From: Deltaproteobacteria bacterium
GTDB lineage: Bacteria > Desulfobacterota > Desulfobacteria > Desulfobacterales > C00003060
Direction of reading: 5' to 3'
DNA length: 10,023 nucleotides
Assembly (NCBI GenBank): GCA_019309245.1
Contig: JAFDGP010000068.1
Coordinates: 1-10,023 of the forward strand
Numbering within the stretch: the stretch's first letter is position 1; every line of letters begins with the position of its first letter. A program made the position numbers and the translations under genes. Below the pieces are notes generated by a model. It saw only the letters and a program-made list of their open reading frames with translations. It had not been told where the DNA came from and ran no database searches. This document shows positions 5,107 to 10,023 of this stretch, piece by piece.

Positions 5107-6780
5107 ATGAGTAAAATCACCCTTCGCACCTGTGTATCAGCCACAGGGCATTTCTCATACGGTATCCACAAACCGCGGTTTACAGCCGTTAATCTCAGGA
5201 AAAAGGACTATATTGTGACCCTAGGCCACACCGTTGACGACCAGCCTGTCACCAATACAGCGAACTTTCCCAAAGGCCCCGTCCATGTTGCCGCATCCGG
5301 CGAGGTATTCGAAATTCCCAATGCCTTTCCATTTTTCGGGGCAACGTTTATCCCAAAGGCCGGTGCTGATCGACAGATCTCAGGCTGTAACCCCTTTGAA
5401 ACTGAATCCCCGGTATCCACCACCCAAGAACGCTCGAAGATGCCCCATGGCAACGAGCGACTCGAAGATCTGGGCCGGCCCGCCCTTCTGGCTCTGGCGA
5501 AGGCCTCTTCTGATCCGGTCTTGTTAAGCCGCCTGGCGGAGCGATCCTGCAGGTTCGTCCACGACAAAGAAAGCGGCTATCCCACCGGCATGCGCTACGA
5601 ACGCACTGAAAGCGGTCGTCTTCGCCCGGCCGTCCGGGACCATTATTTATTCGAAGTGGTCTCCAACAATCCGTGGCTCCCGGATGCCTATAAGCGCGCC
5701 ATGGTCTTAACCCCCGGCGCTCAGGGAGACAGTCCCATTATGGGAGAATACGACCACGACGGCACCCACATTTGGGAATACCTGCGAGAAAACAGCTACA
5801 TCCCCTGGGGACACTATGCCGCGAACATGGCCCATGATGCGATCCGCTACACGGTGTCCTCCCTTTCATTGGCAGACATTGTGGGCCTGCGACACCTTTA
5901 TTATCAAAGAATCTATATCCAACTTGCTGAAAGTCTTAACCTGAGCGTGCCCGAGGCCAATGGTCCCTTGTCCCCCAATTCGCTGGAAGACCTACGGCGC
6001 CGGGCAGTCGAGGCCGTGGAGACCCTGGCCGCAAAAAAGAGGCCCCTGCCCTTCAACGGAACGATTTGGGGCCAGAACTTCGGGTTTGACCTGTCTCCTT
6101 CAGGATATCGACTCAATGCCTCCCACCAACAGATCCATCAGCAATACGCCCTGGTTCCCCCCGCGGTTCCGGAATGGACCGGCACTCTCGAAAAAACCGG
6201 AGCAGAACCAATTCCCACCTATGTGCAGGGAGATCTCGTCACCGCATTCATCCGGGAATACCGCGAGGCCGTTGGACGCCCGTTTTTTGAGCTGTACTTA
6301 AAGGCCATTCAAAACAACGTGCGTACAGACGGCCACCCAGATAAGAGCCCTTCGCTGGTGTATTATGAGGATGAACACGTGACCGCCTTTGTTCCCAAGG
6401 CCCAGCGCTCTCAGGGTGAAGTCCAGATCATCACCAAGAAACCGGTCGGCAATATTATTGAAGCGGACCTTGAAGTGCGATATTCTCTGGACCGAGCCAT
6501 CTGGCTGACCATGAGAATTCTGGAAGCCCTGGGGGCCCGGATGATCACCATCTTTGATCTGTCGAAAAGGTTCGATGATCCCAACTGCGACCAGCATCTT
6601 GTGTATTGTTTTCTCCCGAGGCACCCGCAATCCCCGGGCAGTTTCAGTGAATTTCAACAGCGCTGGATCATTGGACACTATCCTGAAGATTTCGCCGAAA
6701 CGTGCCGGCAACAGGTCCCCAAGCTGATGGGTCCGGCCGGCCAACCGGAGGACGCTGGTTCGTGGAACAACCCAAAATAG
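5107..6780 (+). CDS. GalT-like / HIT-superfamily nucleotidyltransferase-like protein
   Basis: A 557-residue soluble protein that I read as two HIT-fold halves, as in galactose-1-phosphate uridylyltransferase. The first half ends in GQNFGFD (322-328) and NASHQQIHQQYALVPP (337-352), which align with the GalT NHG...HPH-x-Q region. The likely nucleophile His (344) and the Gln two residues later are kept, while the first His of HPH becomes Gln. The second half starts YYEDEHVTAFVP (419-430), typical of HIT domains, and reaches HLVYCFLPR (497-505). There the triad H-x-H-x-H reads H-x-V-x-C, so this half is probably not catalytic, as in GalT. Residues 1-110 do not resemble anything I know. GalT usually has about 350 residues, so this is a large variant. 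ATG 5107 follows AAGGA by nine bases. Substrate unknown; a nucleotide or sugar phosphate is inferred. Confidence 0.6.
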   Translation: MSKITLRTCVSATGHFSYGIHKPRFTAVNLRKKDYIVTLGHTVDDQPVTNTANFPKGPVHVAASGEVFEIPNAFPFFGATFIPKAGADRQISGCNPFETESPVSTTQERSKMPHGNERLEDLGRPALLALAKASSDPVLLSRLAERSCRFVHDKESGYPTGMRYERTESGRLRPAVRDHYLFEVVSNNPWLPDAYKRAMVLTPGAQGDSPIMGEYDHDGTHIWEYLRENSYIPWGHYAANMAHDAIRYTVSSLSLADIVGLRHLYYQRIYIQLAESLNLSVPEANGPLSPNSLEDLRRRAVEAVETLAAKKRPLPFNGTIWGQNFGFDLSPSGYRLNASHQQIHQQYALVPPAVPEWTGTLEKTGAEPIPTYVQGDLVTAFIREYREAVGRPFFELYLKAIQNNVRTDGHPDKSPSLVYYEDEHVTAFVPKAQRSQGEVQIITKKPVGNIIEADLEVRYSLDRAIWLTMRILEALGARMITIFDLSKRFDDPNCDQHLVYCFLPRHPQSPGSFSEFQQRWIIGHYPEDFAETCRQQVPKLMGPAGQPEDAGSWNNPK

Positions 6781-7670
6781 CCAAACAGTTTTATGACGCG
6801 GTCAACCAGAGCTCCGGGTTCAGAAAAAGGAGTCCGCTTTTTTACGTCCTGCTCATTGTCGCCATTACGCTCCTAGGGACCGATACCTATGTCCGCTACC
6901 AGGCGGTTCCCGGGCTGCGCAAGCGAAATGCCGACCTTCTGGAAAAGGTCCGTCGCCTTGAACGCCGTCTTGATCAGCTACAGGCCGGCATCGAGCAAAA
7001 GGACAACGACATCTTTCGGCTCAAGACACTCCTGGCCCCTTTTGAGAAGGCCGCCATGAAACGATATCCGGGTGCCGTCGAAGAGGCCCTTGACCGGCTC
7101 AGCGATGAACTCGACCACAACCGCGGAGAACTTGCGGACCTGCATCATTCCCGTGAAACGCAACAAAAGGAGATCAACAAACTCAAGCGGCAACGTCTCA
7201 AGGACCAGAAACAGATCGCCGAGCTCAAGGGACAGCTTGTGAAACTGGAAGAGCAATACGCCGAGCAACAACGCAGACTCTCAGACCTGTCGGACTTGAA
7301 TGCGTACCTTTCCGTAGCCACCTGGGACCAGGACGGCGATGCGATCCTGTGGAAGGGGCAAAGGGTGGAAACCCCGGTGTCCGGATGGATGAAGGGGTTC
7401 CGGAAGCAAGACGACACTGAAAAAATGGCGTGGCAATGTGGATCGTCGGCCCTTTTTCATTACCGGGAAGTGATGGACGCCCATCCTGCGTACCCTTTTC
7501 CCTACTATGTGGTCGCCAAGTGTCTTGAGGCCCGTGGGGAGTCCTCCTGGAAGGACTATGCGAAAAAGGGTGTCTCGATCCTGGAAAAGACCACCAGGAT
7601 CTCCGGGCATGCCCCGGATCACGATGACGCCCTGGCAGACCTGTCGGCGCTTTTGAAAAAAGGTGAGTAG
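6762..7670 (+). CDS. Membrane-anchored coiled-coil protein with TPR-like C-terminus, unknown function
   Basis: A 302-residue protein I cannot name. A short basic N-terminus (1-24) precedes one membrane helix (about 25-44, SPLFYVLLIVAITLLGTDTY). A long charged coiled coil follows (about 50-175), broken by the segment FEKAAMKRYPGAVEEALDRLSDEL (94-117), a pattern found between coils in various bacterial proteins. The C-terminal part (about 206-300) has helix pairs that look TPR-like: WQCGSSALFHYREVMDAHP, then PYYVVAKCLEARGE, then a last helix. Most of it should lie outside the inner membrane. GTG 6762 is chosen because GGAGGA (6747-6752) lies nine bases upstream; it overlaps the previous gene by 19 bases. 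A longer frame from ATG 6702 would overlap by 79 bases with a Gly/Pro-rich, unlikely start. The overlap suggests translational coupling to the GalT-like gene. Confidence 0.75.
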   Translation: MEQPKIAKQFYDAVNQSSGFRKRSPLFYVLLIVAITLLGTDTYVRYQAVPGLRKRNADLLEKVRRLERRLDQLQAGIEQKDNDIFRLKTLLAPFEKAAMKRYPGAVEEALDRLSDELDHNRGELADLHHSRETQQKEINKLKRQRLKDQKQIAELKGQLVKLEEQYAEQQRRLSDLSDLNAYLSVATWDQDGDAILWKGQRVETPVSGWMKGFRKQDDTEKMAWQCGSSALFHYREVMDAHPAYPFPYYVVAKCLEARGESSWKDYAKKGVSILEKTTRISGHAPDHDDALADLSALLKKGE

Positions 7671-7671
7671 C

Positions 7672-8589
7672 ATGAAAAAACTGCCTATCATCCTCCTGGC
7701 TGTCGTGGCCGTGGCAGCCGCCTGCTTCGCGGTCTACAGGCTGACAGCCACCCGATATGAGAAAAAACTCACCAGGAGCCTGCGGCAGGCCCGGGATGAA
7801 TACTGGGACAAGATCGGTATGCTGGAAAAAAATGTCGCCGAACTTCAGGAAGAGTTGTCCCAACAGAAAGAGACCATTTTGCCGAAAGAAAGGCTGGAAC
7901 AGGTCTATGGCGAGACGCCGGCTCCCCCGGGGCCGGCTGAGCCATCTCGTGAAACGGATTGCACCGCTCTGGAAGGTGAGCTGGATGCGGTATTCTCGTA
8001 TCTGGACAAGAAGGCCTATGTCCGGGATTATGCGCTTCCCGGTGGTACGGCCACGGTGTTTAATGAGGTGGTGAGGTTGTTGACTGGACACCTGCCCCTG
8101 GTCTCGGGTGAAATGAAAGACATGGTTAGCCTGACGCGGAATGTGGCCCATTTCTTCCGCACCCTGGGCAAGGACCGCATCGACTTGTTGAAAGACATCA
8201 TGGCAAACGAAAACGATATCGTGGAGCCGATGACCGCGACTTTCTTTTCCTGGTTCCTATCGTGCGAGCAGTGTGGCCATGATCAATACCGGTGTCCGTC
8301 CCTGGAAGTCCTGTATCAATACGCCGGATTTTTCCTGAACACACTCGCGGGAAAGAGTTATCTCTTGAGAAGGGATTCAAAGCTCAGGGTCCTGGTGAGT
8401 TACTACTGTGTGCTGATCCTGGACAAGGCCAATGAGGAAATGCTGAACCGGCACGGCATTGACATTCGGGATTTCATCTATTATTTGTTCCAGGAAATCT
8501 CGAGTCAGAAAGGGCTTGTCCACAAAAAGGCCTACCTTGACACCCTCAAAGAGCTTCGAGCCAAGTATCATGTCAGTCGCGGTCAATAA
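7672..8589 (+). CDS. Membrane-anchored or lipoprotein-like protein with a Cys cluster, unknown function
   Basis: A 305-residue protein I do not recognise. The N-terminus is MKK followed by a hydrophobic stretch (4-22) containing AAAC at 15-18. This could be a membrane anchor or a weak lipoprotein signal cleaved before C18; the -3 Ala and the hydrophobic residues after C18 favour an anchor. A coiled coil covers about 26-67, a Pro-rich linker about 82-92, and the rest is a mixed helical domain. Within it C178, C181 and C188 form a C-x2-C-x6-C cluster that could bind a metal. The start ATG 7672 lies one base after the previous stop, with AGGTGAG just upstream, so the two genes are surely co-transcribed. 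Both neighbours share the plan of an N-terminal helix then a coiled coil, which suggests that they form a pair in the envelope. Confidence 0.75.
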   Translation: MKKLPIILLAVVAVAAACFAVYRLTATRYEKKLTRSLRQARDEYWDKIGMLEKNVAELQEELSQQKETILPKERLEQVYGETPAPPGPAEPSRETDCTALEGELDAVFSYLDKKAYVRDYALPGGTATVFNEVVRLLTGHLPLVSGEMKDMVSLTRNVAHFFRTLGKDRIDLLKDIMANENDIVEPMTATFFSWFLSCEQCGHDQYRCPSLEVLYQYAGFFLNTLAGKSYLLRRDSKLRVLVSYYCVLILDKANEEMLNRHGIDIRDFIYYLFQEISSQKGLVHKKAYLDTLKELRAKYHVSRGQ

Positions 8590-8808
8590 TGTGCCCTCTG
8601 CTCCTCCTTTTTCAAAGAGAAGTTCGTAGGTGGCCTACGCCCACCAACAACAAAATTCTACTGGCATGCGGTACCGGATGGATTGAAACATCTGGCGGGG
8701 ATCATATGTCGCCTTCCTGCTTTTTTCTTTTCGTGCTTTCGTCGTTTCGTACTTTCGTGATAATTTTTTAAACTCCTGGCTCGGCTGGATAAAAAAAGGC
8801 ACCCATCT
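8590..8808 (+). other. Intergenic region with TTTCGT-rich degenerate tract
   Basis: No gene seen. A T/C/G tract with repeated TTTCGT/TTTCGTG steps covers about 8728-8759 and runs into GATAAT (8759-8764). A weak promoter-like pair is TTGAAA (8683-8688), 16 bases, TATGTC (8705-8710). A short stem GGCG/CGCC (about 8693-8713) followed by T-rich sequence could be a weak terminator of the upstream operon, but pairing is too short to rely on. Confidence 0.3.
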
Positions 8809-9654
8809 ATGCAAAACTCGAAAGAAAATACCCAACCCGTGCCCGGTGGCGTCTATTTGTGTCAGGTCAACGAATCGGTTTCCTGTGGGGCCTGCTGCGG
8901 CCTCTATAACGTCAAAGTCCCTTCGTTTAAAGCGCTCCAAGGCATGCTGGCACGACGAACAGCCGATTTTGATGTTCTTCCCAGAACGATGGACGCAATT
9001 TTGGACTTTCAGACGCAGACCGAAGCCACGGCGTGCAGCACCCGTCCCTTGCCGGATTTTCATCACTGTGCCTTCCTGGGGTTGGTAGGCAAAAAGCGCT
9101 CCCGGGTCGGGTGTCTTTTGCATCCCATGAATCCGGGTAACAATGGCATGGACTTCCGGGGTCTGAGCTTTTACGGCGGTCTGGCATGCAACGCCTATTT
9201 TTGTCCGTCGTACCACCAGTTGTCCGCTTCTGTGAAACAAATCGTAACCGCTGTTTCGACAGACTGGTACACATACGGGCTCGTGATCACCGAAGCGCAA
9301 CTGCTGGAGGCCTTCTTCTCGCACGTTGAGGCACGAATCGGCCGGCCTTTGGTAAAAAAAGACGTCCTGGGAAATCCGGAGGCCAGCCAGGGTGTCCGCG
9401 ATTTTCTTTCGCTGAAACTTACCTGGCCCTACCGAAAGAAGGACTCTTGCGCCCTGATTCACTATTTCTTCAAAGACGGCCTGTACCAAAGGCCGCCGGT
9501 GGACTATCCTTCCATCGCAGGACAGGAATCGAGGTATGACGTGATCTTCCGTCAACTGCACTCGTTCTTCGAATCCGCGCTCCAACTGCACCAAGCCGAA
9601 GCTTTGCTTGACCGCATGGTTGAGGGGCTGGCGGAAAATGTCTTAAGGGCATAG
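8809..9654 (+). CDS. Cys-rich YkgJ-like (zinc/iron-chelating type) protein
   Basis: A 281-residue cytoplasmic protein with no signal or membrane helix. Cysteines are arranged in the first half as SCGACCGLYN (C26, C29, C30), C76, HHCAFLG (C87), GCLLHP (C102) and ACNAYFC (C127, C132). This order, with an N-terminal CxxCC, then a C-F-L, then C-x-x-H-P and a final C-x4-C, resembles the YkgJ/CxxCxxCC proteins predicted to bind zinc or iron. The match is by pattern and is not a certain family assignment. The remaining half (about 140-281) is helical and unfamiliar. The ribosome site is AAAAAGG, nine bases before ATG 8809. It stands 219 bases after the previous operon and is probably transcribed on its own. 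Confidence 0.65.
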   Translation: MQNSKENTQPVPGGVYLCQVNESVSCGACCGLYNVKVPSFKALQGMLARRTADFDVLPRTMDAILDFQTQTEATACSTRPLPDFHHCAFLGLVGKKRSRVGCLLHPMNPGNNGMDFRGLSFYGGLACNAYFCPSYHQLSASVKQIVTAVSTDWYTYGLVITEAQLLEAFFSHVEARIGRPLVKKDVLGNPEASQGVRDFLSLKLTWPYRKKDSCALIHYFFKDGLYQRPPVDYPSIAGQESRYDVIFRQLHSFFESALQLHQAEALLDRMVEGLAENVLRA

Positions 9655-9878
9655 CTACAACTGCGCATGACTTTCCACGCCGTCAAGTGGTATTTTTTTG
9701 CTAACATTGGGCAATATAATACCCACACTATGAGAATCCGCCGTTTTTGAAATAGCCTAACCATTAGATATTGCATAGAATAATTCATACCATCTGATTT
9801 GCACGGATCTTGCAGGTTCGTCCTTACACTTGACTTTGCATGCGATTGTTCTGTACAAGGGAAACTCCATCCGCCACC
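9655..9878. other. Convergent intergenic region
   Basis: No gene or clear terminator seen. It contains TTTTGCTAACATTGGGCAAT (9696-9715), an imperfect copy (17 of 20) of 899-918, directly followed by TATAAT (9715-9720), which lacks a matching -35. A plus-strand promoter-like pair is TTGACT (9830-9835), 18 bases, TACAAG (9854-9859), with no convincing gene after it. Confidence 0.3.
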
Positions 9879-10023
9879 CTAGTACAAATCAATCCTGAAT
9901 CCGTGCACAATCCACCAGCTCTGCCAGTGGGGATTTGAAAAGGTGACAAAAGCGCTTTTTTCTAAAGCCAGGGCCTTTTCAGCAAGCCCTGGACGGTTGA
10001 TCTGTACAGCAAGCGTCGCAGTG
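9879..10023 (-). CDS. Possible 3' end of a minus-strand gene entering from the right edge
   Basis: On the minus strand one frame is open from the window edge for 47 codons and ends at TAG (9881-9879). The translation contains VQINRPGLAEKALALEKSA and later NPHWQSWWIVHGFRIDLY, with a balanced amino-acid mix. I do not recognise it. The opposite strand is also open over the same bases, so the strand is not certain, but the minus reading looks more protein-like and gives a normal convergent layout with the Cys-rich gene. Confidence 0.35.
   Translation of the reverse strand, partial: TATLAVQINRPGLAEKALALEKSAFVTFSNPHWQSWWIVHGFRIDLY
9947..9984. other. Palindrome AAAAGCGCTTTT and an adjacent hairpin
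   Basis: AAAAGCGCTTTT is a perfect 12-base palindrome near 9947-9958, and CCAGGGC pairs with GCCCTGG in the following 25 bases (about 9968-9992). If the minus-strand frame is real, both lie inside its coding sequence, so they may be chance. Neither forms a standard terminator on the expected strand. Confidence 0.2.

Noticed and set aside
7225..8151. 308-codon minus-strand frame opposite the two coiled-coil genes.
   Set aside because: It spans the boundary of two well-supported plus-strand genes and its translation is rich in Arg, His, Gln and Pro, as is common for antisense frames.
8635..9594. 319-codon minus-strand frame opposite the Cys-rich gene.
   Set aside because: It is the antisense shadow of the gene at 8809-9654, whose clustered cysteines and ribosome site show the real strand.
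9552..9788. 78-codon minus-strand frame overlapping the end of the Cys-rich gene.
   Set aside because: Half lies antisense to a supported gene, the rest is AT-rich intergenic, and no ribosome site or recognisable motif is present.
1..10023. CRISPR array, tRNA, rRNA, transposase or phage genes.
   Set aside because: No regularly spaced repeats, no cloverleaf-like pattern with conserved TTC loop and acceptor stem, and no transposase or phage motifs were seen.

Overview
The window is a moderately GC-rich bacterial chromosome segment, with about nine genes on both strands, ordinary Shine-Dalgarno sites and sigma70-like promoters. Gene content and protein style (a TauE/SafE permease paired with a small three-helix membrane protein, a Usp, Cys-rich metal-type proteins, coiled-coil membrane proteins of unknown function) suggest a Gram-negative anaerobe of the Desulfobacterota (former Deltaproteobacteria). 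That placement is inference from style; no marker gene is present.

Left part (1-2890, minus strand). A TrkH/KtrB-type potassium channel subunit runs off the left edge. It is preceded by a gene-poor stretch of about 560 bases holding a likely promoter, a perfect 19-bp-arm palindrome, an operator-like inverted repeat and an intrinsic terminator. That terminator closes a two-gene operon: a TauE/SafE (TSUP) permease followed by a small three-helix membrane protein. A strong promoter lies just upstream of the permease.

Middle (3060-4440, plus strand). An orphan ParA/Soj-type ATPase with an unusual acidic C-terminal tail stands alone, with no ParB and no parS seen. It is followed by a compact promoter-terminator unit predicted to make a roughly 78-nt RNA. 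This may be a small RNA, or an attenuated leader for the next operon.

Right part (4630-8589, plus strand). There is a tight four-gene run: a universal stress protein with an intact ATP-binding motif; a large GalT-like/HIT-superfamily protein with two HIT-like halves, the second degenerate at the triad; and two membrane-anchored coiled-coil proteins of unknown function, one with a TPR-like end and the other with a Cys cluster. Gaps or overlaps of 1-19 bases suggest co-translation and a shared function. I infer a nucleotide-sensing or nucleotidyl-transfer system coupled to an envelope-anchored coiled-coil pair, but this is not demonstrated.

Right end (8590-10023). A gene for a Cys-rich YkgJ-like protein follows a T/C/G-rich degenerate repeat tract. 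It is convergent with a possible minus-strand gene whose last 47 codons enter from the right edge.
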